A DNA stretch of 64,000 bases, taken from NCBI RefSeq assembly GCF_003589595.1, contig NW_020654080.1, positions 1,755,453 to 1,819,452 of the forward strand, given 5' to 3'. The notes below the pieces were generated by a model. That model ran no database searches and had not been told where the DNA came from. It saw only the letters and a list, made by a program, of their open reading frames with translations. This document shows, one piece after another, positions 1-10,219 of this stretch. How positions within the stretch are numbered: the first letter of the stretch is position 1; each line of letters begins with the position of its first letter. The translations under genes were made by a program, and so were the position numbers. The stretch comes from Hyposmocoma kahamanoa. Taxonomy: Eukaryota; Arthropoda; Insecta; Lepidoptera; Cosmopterigidae.

Positions 1-486
1 CATGATTTCTAAAAATTTTCACAATACAGAAAAAAAAAACACAAGCTTTCCTCGAAATTTTACAAGAAAACCGCTGTATTCAATAAGTACTTTACGATAC
101 CAATGATTTTTTTAAATTTTAACTGAACTTAGTAGAACACTTATAGTATACAATATACATTTTTTAAACGGCTTCAATTTTGTTTGTAAAAAACTAAATT
201 CTGAAATAAAGCCAGTATCTCTGCCACTCGGCCCAAGCAAAGTTAACCGTATTAGTACGGAAAAAAACTGTATTCGAGCTGAGGTAGTATAGACTCTTAA
301 TCATCGTGTAAAACTTAACTTCAAGTAATTTAACTGTTTTTAAAGCATTATACAGATATATATACGTATACAGGCACTCTTGGGCCTTATCCTTTTACTT
401 TCTTTAAGGCTAGACCATAGCTCATTCCGCCTGATTCCTTTTACCATCGGATGTCCAGACGTACGGCGAGATATCATTCTTTTTCG
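1..486. other. AT-rich, nothing assigned
   Basis: No ORF above 69 codons with recognisable content and no repeat shared with the rest of the window. A moderately GC patch at 400-470 is unassigned. Confidence 0.6.
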
Positions 487-885
487 TGATAAGGGACGGG
501 ACGAACAAGTCGTGCGCCTGTTGATAAGCGACACTCCTACCGATAACAGTTGCAGTGGCAGTCAGATTGATAAATCGCAAAGACCTTAAGGGCATTGCCA
601 ATATGCCCGTCACTCTGAGACATGAAGTTTATAAATCCGATGTGTCTGTAGTTTTGAAACTACAGACCTTAACCCTTTCAAACCGGGAAGCAATAATGCT
701 CATATTATTACAGAAAGTTGGCAGTGCCGTGCAGTGCCAATCAGAGCTTTAAATCGCAAAAATCTTTCAACCGTCGCCTTGAGATATAAAGCTAACAAAT
801 CTCATATGCGGTTGGTTTCATCAGCACCATTACCTTTCAAAACCGGGACGCAGTACTGCTTGGCGTCAGAAATAGACGACGTATA
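487..885 (+). repeat. Rpt-A, two partial copies in tandem
   Basis: The first copy, 487-711, starts GGACGGGACGAACAAGTCGT and reaches the CAAACCGGGAAGCAATAATG segment. The second, about 720-885, restarts at GCAGTGCCGTGCAGTGCCAA and repeats AGAGCTTTAAATCGCAA through GCAGTACTGCTTGGCG. The internal part of the family is thus duplicated head to tail. Rpt-A is noncoding; its class is unassigned. Confidence 0.75.
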
Positions 886-2370
886 TCCTATAGGTATAGG
901 TTTTTCATGAACTTTTTCACTCTACTGATACTAAACATATTCATTTAAACAAAATTTGTCTTAATATACTCTTAAACAATGGCAGCAAATGTTATACAAA
1001 GTCAAGCTAAATGTGACATTACAGATTCGAACCTGCGACCTCGGTTCGCGCAGCCTGTCAAGCCGTCACCCTCGTGAAGTGGGACTCATCTAAAACTACG
1101 ATTTAGAAACCCGTGTCAAAGTTAAACACGTTCATAGTCGGGGAGTTGAAAACCATTACAGGTTAAAAGAATATAACCGTTTCAAGTTTTATTTATACCA
1201 CCAATAAAAAAAGAAAAGTATAAAATAAAAGAAGATAAAAGAATAAAAAAAAATGTTTTTTCATAGAGATATTGATATGATTACAAAATTTAAAAGTTTA
1301 TTGAATATTGGAATGCAGCAATAAATGATATTACCTTATATACCTTGCTATTGCGGCTTTCGACTTCACGGAGCACGGCAGTTTATAATGCAACGCAATA
1401 CACTGTCTGCCGGGTTTGCAGCGCTGGCTTGCGCCTGAATATCAGTCCGTAATGTATGTATATGTAAATGTTTTTTTTAAGCAATACTTTTGGCGTTTTG
1501 TGCGTTATATGTCCCTCAGAAATGTTACGTTACCTACATGTATTCTAATTTTTATATCGTATAGATGACGAATGCACAATGTGCAAAACATCTGTATAAG
1601 TTTATGCACATTGTTTTGTTTTGTTAATATTGTATATTTAAAAGTTAAATAAATAAAACAATTTAATAAAATATTAAAATAAACTAAAATATCCTTCATT
1701 TATAGTCAGGTCACAACTACACAAGTTTATTGTGTGTATAAGTAACGCAATCACGTAATATATCAAAAGATTTTATTAGCTTCCAGCTCCTGAACTACAA
1801 TCAAGAAAACACACAAAAGTAAAATTATTCAAATGTAACCAAATACATTCATACCGGCGCAGGCGCCGGCATAAATAAAACTTTTTAAAAACCTCTGTTT
1901 GTGTGAAATCTTAAGTCAAATTGTCGAATGCCTTCGCTTAATGAATATTCAATAGTCAGTTTGTGTTGAACAAATAGCAGAGGTGATGTTACATTACTTT
2001 TGACAAGTTTGTTATCATTTTTTTGGAAGCGGTTTGTTTGGCTCTTATTTCCTTGGGAAATAGGTTTAGTTTCCCGTTTTGTCGTTTTGTAGTGTTCTAT
2101 TTTTCACACTTTGTTGTACAATGATTTTTAAACGCAATAAGGGTGTTTTGACAAAGTCGAAGGCCTTGTGGTTCGCATAAAATGATTCGGAGAGTCTTAA
2201 TTTGACTAGGATTTGACGTCACGATCTTTTATTTGGTCTGGGTGTTGTGAGTAGGTACCAATAACACGGTTAATGTTTATTGCGTAAATAATTTCTGAGA
2301 TCAGGTGCTTGTCTGGCTCATTATTATTATTAACTGATTTTATAATTCTTTTTTTGTTCGAGGTTGAATT
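886..2370. other. AT-rich, nothing assigned
   Basis: Apart from the tRNA-like remnant at 1012 and a small perfect GC hairpin at 1854-1869 (CCGGCGC AG GCGCCGG), I see no gene or repeat. Confidence 0.6.
1012..1078 (-). other. Weak tRNA-like B-box sequence
   Basis: The reverse complement includes GGTCGCAGGTTCGAATCTGT, a B box in a partial arm, 50 bases after GAGGGTGACGGCTTG. It may be a SINE remnant; no other member was seen here. Confidence 0.3.
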
Positions 2371-2570
2371 GAATTTGAATCGGACCACTACTGAGATACC
2401 CCTCAGTAGTGGTCCGATTCAAATTTGACAAAATATCCCACCTGTAAGTATGAATCCGGCTTATTGAATTTCACCCACTTTCCGTTTACCGATTTTAATA
2501 AAACTTAAAAAATAAAAGTAATTCCATTAACTTTTGAGGTTGGTATTTAACTCAAGTAGTTAATCACGTT
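2371..2570 (+). repeat. Rpt-B copy led by a perfect hairpin
   Basis: The right part, CAAATTTGACAAAATATCCC, CCGATTTTAATAAAACTTAA and ACTTTTGAGGTTGG, is Rpt-B from its middle to near its end. The 5' half is replaced by a 24-bp perfect inverted repeat (2372-2395 and 2402-2425, loop ATACCC) made from the element's own CTCAGTAGTGGTCC core. Confidence 0.75.
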
Positions 2571-2962
2571 GTCACATCTAATTATCTTGAAAGATTGAAG
2601 ATTGAAGGGGTAACTCTTGGCCAATAGGTTGTTGTTGCTCTTTGGTTGAAAATTTTACTAAAAATTTAGCTACGAAGTAGTTTTCCGTATGGTAAAATAT
2701 CATTTGGAGCCAAGTCCGATTGCGAGAGTAAGCAAGATTTTGAAATGCTCTTATCTTCACTGCTAAGGATATAGTTAGCCATGGGTGTTTGAAAATCTAT
2801 GTAATAAACTACAATTGTGACTTTATCTTACAGTTTTTATTAAATTTATTGTTCCAAAAAAATTCTTAAATTAATTACACTTAAGACAAAGTTACTTGGG
2901 CAAAGGCGGGTGCCTCAGACGAGTAGAGTGCAGCCACTGACTAAAATAGAATTTTCGAAGCT

Positions 2963-3425
2963 TTAATCAACAACTAAAGCAGGTAGATGCAAATAGATGG
3001 AGTAGGTACATCTAGAGGATGCTTTTTTTATTAAAAAAAATAAGTGTATATTTGACCTCCATCTCACCTGATGGAAAGTGATGATGAGGTCGACAATGTA
3101 CCATGCACACCTAAATAATGCCCATTCACTAGCCTTGAAAAGGTCCAAGTTATAGCGTTCGGGGAATAAGTCCGCAGGCAGAGAATTCCACTCTCTAGCT
3201 GCTCGCCATATAAATGTAGAAGCGAAACGGTACGTGCGAATCCTGAGAATATTTAGAACATAGGGGTGGAATCCCAGCCCACGTCTAGTCCTGCGATGAT
3301 GGAAAGGGGAAAGCGGATTCAAATTAAACTATTCCATCGCACACTCTCCGTGATATATCCTGTAGAATACTGTAGAATTCTGTCGAATGTCCGCTTTTAG
3401 ACAACTTTACGGCGGTGTTCGTGAA
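2963..3425 (-). mobile_element. LINE-C C-terminal fragment, minus strand
   Basis: The minus-strand ORF 2963-3322 reads [20 protein letters not shown], then [20 protein letters not shown] and [12 protein letters not shown]. The [10 protein letters not shown] block is the C-terminal signature of many Jockey-like LINE polymerases. The catalytic domain is missing. Upstream sequence to about 3425 (CTCCGTGATATATCCTG, ACTTTACGGCGG) is shared with the 28.8- and 54.2-kb copies. Confidence 0.82.
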
Positions 3426-3494
3426 ATCAGTATTTATGTGCTTAGCAGTGGCAGTTCACTTTGTGATGAGTGTACGAATTGTGAGTTTATAATT

Positions 3495-3745
3495 TTGACT
3501 CAAAAATAAAAAAGAAAAAGAAAGAAAGAAAAATTGTTTATTAGCGTCATAATTATGCCATATTACAATTTACAAGTTTTACATTCTTAAGCCTAGATAT
3601 AAGTATAACGCTAAACCGACGTCTACTCAGCATTAGTCGAGGCATATTGCAACACCCCAACGCTGGTCTTCCGGAGACACCGGCCAGTTAGGAAGTACCA
3701 GTACGCGCTGCAACGACACGCCGAACCATATAATATATGGTGACA
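3495..3745 (-). mobile_element. LINE-like 3' UTR, minus strand
   Basis: Reading the minus strand gives CCGGTGTCTCCGGA (part of a GC-rich stretch), CATAATTATGACGCTAATAA and a (TTTC)n-rich tail at 3497-3537. A UTR ending in AATAAACAA and a simple tail resembles the other LINE ends here. No coding part is present, so the family is unknown. Confidence 0.5.
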
Positions 3746-4067
3746 AGTACGAACTCAATATGATGTAATAAAATATTTAACAGTTAATGGTAAAAATATT
3801 AAATTAAATGCTCATTGGTATTGCAGGATAATGTAATATTAATAGAGTAAATTATAGGAACCCACTAAGTAAATGCCAATATAGCATCTATACAACACAG
3901 CACAGGCTAAGTTAATTTCTGTTGATTCAAAAGATACTGTTTATATCTAAATTTAAAAGATTTTACAGTGTGACAATTTCTAAAAGGTGGTGGAATATTA
4001 TTCCTCTAAAAGGTAAAACTATTCTCAGTAAGCTATTCTCTCTCTATATGATATGTCCTGCCTAAAT

Positions 4068-4272
4068 GCCTTCATGGCCGAACGGTTACTATGCTGGACT
4101 GCCATGCAAAGGTCCCGGGTTCGATTCCCGGGCCGGGAGATATATTTGTATGGTTTACATTTATTTCTCTCGTGAGTTTGAATGTAATTTGTGGTTGTCC
4201 ATGGCACCCGCGACACAGGGTTTCCATAGTGCGGGGCTACGTTGAGTGTGTGCGTTATTATTATTATTACTG
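4068..4272 (+). mobile_element. SINE-1, full length
   Basis: The tRNA-like head at 4068-4138 has an A-box-like TGGCCGAACGGTTACTATGC and a perfect B box GGTTCGATTCC within CCCGG/CCGGG stems. The body contains TTCTCTCGTGAGTTTGAATG, GGCACCCGCGACACAGGGTT and AGTGCGGGGCTACGTTGAGT. It ends in a (TTA)n tail at 4258-4270. It would be a pol III transcript mobilised by a LINE. About 10 bp of the CTATGTGTGTG stretch are missing. Confidence 0.85.
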
Positions 4273-4409
4273 TGTCAAAGTGAAAGTCGTAGCCATTGAA
4301 ATACCAAAGTAATAAAGTTAAAGTTAAGTTAAATCACTTTCCTGTAGTAATTTGATTTAGTGCAGATACACGCTTTTTACCAATACTACGTACGAGGATT
4401 TGCTCTACC

Positions 4410-4508
4410 CGACTATTTGTATGGCCTACATTTGTTTGTCTTGTGAGTTTGGGTGTAACTTGTCGTAGTTTACAGGGTTTCCCTAGTGCGGGGCTGTGAA
4501 TGTGTGCG
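4410..4508 (+). mobile_element. SINE-1 body fragment
   Basis: ATTTGTATGGCCTACATTTG, TCTTGTGAGTTTGGGTGTAA and CAGGGTTTCCCTAGTGCGGG lie in family order. The tRNA-like head is absent and a deletion removes the CTATGTGTGTGTCCATGG part. Confidence 0.75.
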
Positions 4509-4552
4509 AAAAAAAAATTTCATTTGGTCAAAGTATTTTGAAAAACCGACAC

Positions 4553-4655
4553 GGGCCGTAGTTCAGTTGGTTAAGAACGGTCGCCCTGGTATTAGACTCT
4601 GGTTCGAGTATAGCCAGATTTTTCTTTGTGTTCGATCTTTGCTGAAAACTGGTGA
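4553..4655 (+). mobile_element. SINE-2-like tRNA-derived fragment
   Basis: GGGCCGTAGTTCAGTTGGTT, CTCTGGTTCGAGTATAGCCA and TGTGTTCGATCTTTGCTG resemble the SINE-2 module, with an A-box and a B-box-like GGTTCGAGTA. The body is absent. Confidence 0.55.
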
Positions 4656-4743
4656 ATTGGTGAATTATTTTCGCAAAAAAATATTTAAGAATCACAGGTA
4701 AAACTTCGTAAGTTCAGTATATCCCACACTTAGAACAATAGTA

Positions 4744-5235
4744 CGTGCACTAAGAACAATAGTAGGCATAAAAAAGGGTCAGANNNNNNNNNNNNNNNNN
4801 NNNNNNNNNNNNNNNNNNNNNNNNNNNNNNNNNNNNNNNNNNNNNNNNNNNNNNNNNNNNNNNNNNNNNNNNNNNNNNNNNNNNNNNNNNNNNNNNNNNN
4901 NNNNNNNNNNNNNNNNNNNNNNNNNNNNNNNNNNNNNNNNNNNNNNNNNNNNNNNNNNNNNNNNNNNNNNNNNNNNNNNNNNNNNNNNNNNNNNNNNNNN
5001 NNNNNNNNNNNNNNNNNNNNNNNNNNNNNNNNNNNNNNNNNNNNNNNNNNNNNNNNNNNNNNNNNNNNNNNNNNNNNNNNNNNNNNNNNNNNNNNNNNNN
5101 NNNNNNNNNNNNNNNNNNNNNNNNNNNNNNNNNNNNNNNNNNNNNNNNNNNNNNNNNNNNNNNNNNNNNNNNNNNNNNNNNNNATATTGTGACATTGATA
5201 ACATGAAATAAACGATTCTATTCTATTCTATTCTT
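4744..5235 (+). mobile_element. LINE-J1 copy split by the assembly gap
   Basis: The 40 bases before the N run (4744-4783, CGTGCACTAAGAACAATAGT onward) match 58284-58323. The bases after it (from 5184, ATATTGTGACATTGATAACA, to the TTCTA tail) match 58774 onward. The gap therefore lies inside one copy of the same 3'-terminal LINE fragment. The tail is (TTCTA)3. Confidence 0.87.
4784..5183. other. Assembly gap, 400 N
   Basis: An unsequenced run of exactly 400 N. Any reading frame across it is an artefact. The flanks show that the missing DNA should be LINE-J1 sequence. Confidence 0.99.
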
Positions 5236-5365
5236 AGTGTAATAAGGCCACATCCGCGAAATGACAAGTTTTCAGGCGATAGGCTTACAAATTGTGCGAT
5301 TGAAATCAGACGCAATTTTTTTTACGCTTAAATATAGTACATTATTGCAGAGGCTGAGAAGTAAA

Positions 5366-5421
5366 GGATTGCTGGACGAGTGTGAGCGCTCGTCCTTGTA
5401 TTAATACAAGTCAAGCAATCC
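5366..5421. other. Three-stem palindromic cluster
   Basis: GGATTGCT (5366-5373) pairs with AGCAATCC (5414-5421). Inside, GGACGAG (5374-5380) pairs with CTCGTCC (5389-5395), and TTGTATTAATACAA (5396-5409) is self-complementary. The result is a compact three-way junction. It may be the subterminal structure of a DNA transposon; none was delimited. Confidence 0.6.
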
Positions 5422-5759
5422 CCGTTCCCGCCGAGGCATGTATAGTATTTTTCTCAAACAATGTGGGGAAGTAACAAAAGACTAAAGAGTTGAACATAGT
5501 ATTATAGTTTGAATCTATTACTATATTTTCATTATCGCTCTTCTCACTAGTATTCATGTTCGCGAACAAAATACAAAAAAGATGAAAAAGCGAACGAATA
5601 ACAAAACACTGTAGTTTAAATGTTACCACCATTTTCTTTTTTTCATGTAAGCGGTACAGGTAGATATTTTTAATTCTCGTAACTATGAACACTGGGCTGT
5701 TGGCTGTACGAGTTTTTCTTTTGCCTGCGAAAAGTTTAAAGAAGTGGACAAGCACCATA

Positions 5760-6640
5760 TCTTTCTACGTTAGTTTTGATTATAGTGACCCCCTACCTAT
5801 CCTTAGGTCATACAAGAAGGACATTATAACCTGTACGCGTACAGGAACGTTATAAGTTCAGGTTCTGATCCCAGATCAGCCAGTGTACAGGGTTCTCACA
5901 GACCTCTGTCACTTGACTTCATCCGGTTCTTCGAAAGGCTAGTGCCTCGGGTGAGCCGCCCCGGGTGCACGTACAGTACCCTCGCTATTTTTCAGATAGG
6001 TACCGGAGCTGTAGGCACGCTCACTTCCCGTTGTGCATTGCACAACTTGCAGTTGCCACCGCTAAACCGTCGACTCTGAGTCCACTACCCAATAAGCCAT
6101 CCCAATAACCTAAGTGGCTGGAGGGACCGGAGGATATCTAGCTTATCCTCTACTAGCTCTCCGGGCTAGTGCCGGAGATGCCAGTCGCAGTGTCCTGCAA
6201 CAATGTTCGGACATAGCTTCCAAATCTAGCTAGATCGCTACTATGACGCGCTAGCTGCTCACGAGACAGACGCCCCGGACACACGCAAAACCGCAACAGA
6301 CAAACATGTCCGTCTCTGCAGCTAACCACAAACCCCTGCGAGTCCATACCCAAGTCCGGGTCCGCCAGAGATGCAAAGGCATATCACTAGCGGAGGGTTT
6401 AGACCGGACGCCCTTTGTGCCTTGGTTTTACCGTCGAGCCCGTAGTCTCCGGAAAACCCGGGTCGGTAGATAGGGACATCAGAGAAGTGGACAGTGAAGG
6501 CTCAATTATTCGACACGAACTTCACCGCGCTTACCCCGGCAGCCGCGCGGTCGCCGAGCGGGGTCCGATTTGCCGCCGCGCACCGACTGCGTGCGTCAAA
6601 CTGTCATGGCATAATGCGCTCTATTTGTTTAGCATTTAGG
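5760..6640. other. GC-rich block, unassigned
   Basis: The block is markedly richer in G+C than its surroundings, with many CpGs toward the right end (CCGCGCGGTCGCCGAGCGGG near 6543). The longest frames are 66 and 74 codons on opposite strands (6153-6353 minus, 6415-6639 plus), with no motif I recognise. It could be a decayed mobile-element coding region or a promoter-proximal CpG cluster. Confidence 0.4.
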
Positions 6641-7360
6641 TTTTAATTTAAATGAGCGTAGCGGGCACGCGGGCGAGTCTGGCTTGATGCACGCTGTTGT
6701 ATTATTCAGAGGAATTTAAATATTGTTGCGTAGTAAATAGAACTCAGATTCGCCATTAATGTACATGAAGGCGTAGTAACTTTCGCTTCGTGTAACTGGG
6801 CGTTACTGGATTTTCAAACTTACTTTGCAGGCCTTGGCTGGAAAGAAGTCGCACGATTCATAAATGACAAACTTCCCGTGTTCTTTTTTGAAAGTAATGC
6901 AAACATTTCCAAGCTTGTTTGAGAATAGATAATTATAAAATTTCACTTAATACACATAATTTGCAGCATGTATATAGTTCGTATTATTTTTATGACTTTC
7001 GTGTGATAAAAGCAATTATGACATCACATGTGGCTTTATTATACCATCTACGTACGTTGCTAACATAAGTATTTCTTGTTTTTATACACTAAAAAAATAT
7101 TTTCCCATTGTCGTGACGGAGAACCGATGACCTATGGAAATTAGTTTACGTGCATAACTGTCAAAGAGAAACTGTGTACACATTTTGTGTCGCGATGCCC
7201 GGTCAGAGTTCAGCCGAGTACGCAATGTGTGACGATTAAAAATTAGCTAGTCATCTTTTACATCATCTTCACTAATCCCATTATAATTGTTGGACACTGA
7301 TCTCCTCCAAGTGACGTTTAATTTATTATTATTTAATGTTTTATTTTCGATTTATTTAGT
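6641..7360. other. AT-rich, nothing assigned
   Basis: It follows the GC-rich block. No frame or repeat was recognised. Confidence 0.55.
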
Positions 7361-7565
7361 GCTACTCAGAGCTTTAAATCGCCATGATCTGAACCCGTCA
7401 CCCAGAGACATAAGTTGACAAGTCCCATGTGCCTGTAATTTCACCAGCACCCTTACCCTTCCCAATAACACAGATGCTCACATTATTGCTTGGCGACAGA
7501 AATAGGTCAGGTGGCAGTACTTCCCTGGGCGAACACTTTCACAAGGAGGTCTACCGCTACTGAAA
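7361..7565 (+). repeat. Rpt-A copy, 5' truncated
   Basis: It contains CTCAGAGCTTTAAATCGCCA, GTTGACAAGTCCCATGTGCC, CACCAGCACCCTTACCCTTC and GGCAGTACTTCCCTGGGCGA, in family order, ending near CACAAGGAGGTCTACC. The opening GACGGGACG portion is absent. Confidence 0.8.
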
Positions 7566-7579
7566 ATGTTTCTGGACAC

Positions 7580-8205
7580 TAATTTATAATAAAACAAAAG
7601 CTTTACCCTAAAGGTTATTACGTTATTAGTATTATACAACTTCCGCGTACTAGGATAACAAAAAATCATGGTATATACTCGTCGAATTCTCAGTGGTCGT
7701 TTGATGACCATAGTTTATGATATTTGAAATAAATATTGTAAATGAAAGATGTGTACAAATTGCACTTTAGAATGAAAGTGACCCAATACAAAATTCCAAC
7801 TTTTTGGGAATATGCAAAATAAAATTTGAAGTTGTGACATTTTTCGCCATTTCTTCCCCAACGTTGGTGACATGTTGTATTTGCAGATACAGGTTCAATA
7901 ATAAATGTGGCGTATACATACCGGCGCGGGACTGGAATTTAAAATATAATGAAAAACACTTATATAGCGATTCTGAGCCATTTCAGCTTTAAAGTGTTTG
8001 TTCCAGATAAAAAACTATATGAACAATTATTTTTAAAGTCGTTTTACGATATAAACTTATTTTGTTATTTTTTTTAATTACGTTACTTTCATTCTAAACG
8101 TGCGAAATGTTTATTTACAAAGAGCAACCCTTAAACTTTCTTATTCATTCTTCTCAGGTGAATCTGCTTTACGAATGAGCAGCAATGTGACAATTTCTAA
8201 TATAG
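7580..8205 (+). mobile_element. LINE-J2 copy interrupted by a small TIR-like element
   Basis: From 7585 to 7744 the sequence follows the J2 end of ORF and start of UTR (AAAGGTTATTACG, then AAATAAATATTGTAAATG). From 8105 to about 8200 it resumes with TTTATTTACAAAGAGCAACC and CTCATTCTTCTCAGG. The intervening ~360 bp are foreign. The coding part is broken by stops. Confidence 0.72.
7745..8104. mobile_element. Probable nonautonomous TIR element within LINE-J2
   Basis: Near-terminal inverted repeats lie at 7762-7781 (GCACTTTAGAATGAAAGTGA) and 8082-8103 (reverse complement GCACGTTTAGAATGAAAGTA). AAATG occurs immediately before (7740-7744) and after (8105-8109) the foreign segment, a possible target duplication. 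The left TIR starts about 17 bases inside that boundary, which weakens the model. No coding capacity is seen. Confidence 0.5.
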
Positions 8206-8695
8206 TTCGTTTGCCTTTGAAAAAAAGAGATTTTTGTATTAGAATTCGAATATAAAATTATAAACATTTTAAAGCAATACATAAAGAAATTCGCCAAATA
8301 GTACGTGTAAGGTTTTATAGGGACTTTTAAATTTTATAAAGACATCTCACTGCTTTTTTTTACTTACCTTCATCATTGATTTTAGACGATTCTACTAACA
8401 CAAAATTACATTAACACGTTTCAAAATAACAAATATGGTAATATGCACTCAATGACAGGGCAATACGGCACGTGTTTAAAAAATCTAAATGATGATTTAA
8501 TGTGGTTCTTTAATGTTAAGAAATAGAATAGACAGATTGTTAATTGGCAACATTGTTTCGTCTAAATGAAAAACAAGAGAATATTTCAAAGTATTTTTTT
8601 TTTGTCATTTTATGCTTATTACGTCACAGATAGATTAAGTAATAATTTTCGGCAAATGCATGGAGTTAAAGTAGTTGCTTTACATTTACTTATCC

Positions 8696-8911
8696 ATTTC
8701 TGCCGCAAAGTGGTAATGAGAGCATTGCTGCGTTCCGGTTTAGAAGAGAGTTGGTGAAATAACGAGCACATTGGATTTGTCAATTTATATCGAAGGGGCG
8801 AAGCAACAGTGCCCCTCAAATCTTGGCACTGCAACTGCGATGGACAGACGTGTCGCTTACCACCAGGCCCGCGATTTGTTCACTCCCGTCATTTGATATC
8901 ATAAAAAACCT
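8696..8911 (-). repeat. Rpt-A copy
   Basis: The reverse complement runs from CGGGAGTGAACAAATCGCGG (degenerate family head) through GCACTGTTGCTTCGCCCCTT to ATTACCACTTTGCGGCAGAA. It is missing the last ~60 bases of the family. Confidence 0.78.
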
Positions 8912-9001
8912 CACTATTGCAAAAAATTGTCCATACTACAAATATTTTTCCAGAATATATTACAGAGAAACTTAGTTTGTTGTACTGGTTACAAGTGACA
9001 C

Positions 9002-9525
9002 TTAAAAAATCATGAACGAATAAATGAACGAATGAATGAAATATTCTTTATTGCACATAAAATTATAATTAAAATACAATACAATAGCTGAAGTATAATA
9101 GTAGTAGTAAGTCAATGTGCAACAGGCGGCAAATGAAGTAGTTGAGGAAGTGACACGTTGTTTGAAGGAATCAAGAGAAGGGGACCGTTGAATTGATTCA
9201 GGGAGAGAATTCCCCAATCGGATCGCAGAAATGGTAAAAGAGTTGGAATAAAAGTTAGAGGTATGAGAGGGCAAGTTAAGTAAGAGAGTGTCAGAGGAGC
9301 GAAGGGGACGACAGAGTGTAGAAGAGTGGAAAGTAAAGCGATCTTTAAGATAAGAAGGCGCAAAGGGATAGAACAGAATTGAGTAGAGAAGGGAAAGGAT
9401 ATGAAGATCTCTACGCATCGGCGTAGAGATGTTATCGGCGTAGGGATGGGCAGCCATTTAATTTGTGCGCGAAATTGAGAGACATGGTCAAATTTACTTA
9501 GTCCGCAGATGAACCTAACACACAT
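9002..9525 (-). pseudogene. LINE polymerase C-terminal fragment, frameshifted
   Basis: The minus-strand frame starts MCVRFICGLSKFDHVSQF then RAQIKWLP. It shifts near 9440 into RRDLHILSLLYSILFYPFAP, SYLKDRFTFHSSTLCRPLRS and SAIRLGNSLPESIQRSPSLD, then SFKQRV. The NSLPESI block is characteristic of LINE polymerase C-termini. The frameshift coincides with a short duplication containing TACGCCGAT (9410-9445). The 3' end is an ATTCATTCATTCG-type tail at 9010-9040. Confidence 0.78.
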
Positions 9526-9824
9526 ATTTCAAAAAAATCATTATTATAATAATAAAAAATAACAATGTACCAAACAATAACTTGGTCTCAAAGTACGGAA
9601 TTCCCTGTGACTGTAAGTGTCATAGCAACGAATTTCACTCTGGGACACTAGAAGTCACTACAGGGCACTTCCCCGAACCAATTTTTAGAAGAGTTCGTTT
9701 TCCGAATTCATCCAGGGCCATCCGTTGACTATTGAAGTCGTCAAGAAAGTATAATTATTATCAAGAATGTTATTATTCGATGCAGCTGTTTAGGCGTGAA
9801 AATGTAACGGACAGAGCCGCTTTC

Positions 9825-10110
9825 GCTTTTTCAAAAAAAAGAGGAGGTTATCAATTCGACTGTTCTTTTTGTATGTACGTTACTCAAGAACTCATTTGCA
9901 TTTGTGAAATGATTTCGATGATTCTTTTTTTAAGAGGGTACCTCAGTATTGGTCCTATTTAAATTTAAAAAAATCCACATTAAGGGTTCACGCACTTTCC
10001 TGTAATCGACGTCAATAAAAATTGGCAAATAGATGTAATTCCACGAATTTATGAGATCGGTTTTTTTAGTACACTGCACTGACATTATATAGTGTTACTT
10101 TGGGTTAGGA
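9825..10110 (+). repeat. Rpt-B, near full length
   Basis: TTCAAAAAAAAGAGGAGGTT, ATCAATTCGACTG, AGAGGGTACCTCAGTATTGG, GGGTTCACGCACTTTCC, ATAGATGTAATTCCACGAAT and TTAGTACACTGCACTGA follow the family order. The first ~10 bases are altered. Confidence 0.82.
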
Positions 10111-10219
10111 AGAGACAACATTATTATGAAAAATAAAAACAAAATCAACCATAGCGCCACCTATGAGAAAACTATGAAAGTTTTTTGAACGGTTGTTGTT
10201 GGGAGAGCGAAAAAATGTT

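Noticed and set aside
280..292. let-7-like string TGAGGTAGTATAG
   Set aside because: Only the first ~10 bases match the mature let-7 pattern, the middle is shortened, and no precursor hairpin is present.
4068..4138. Genuine tRNA gene
   Set aside because: The head has A/B-box sequence and a T arm, but the same head recurs many times with an attached body and (TTA)n tail, so it is a SINE.
4779..5204. 141-codon minus-strand ORF
   Set aside because: It consists almost entirely of N-encoded X residues across the assembly gap.
8619..8834. 71-codon minus ORF as a gene
   Set aside because: It falls largely within an Rpt-A copy.
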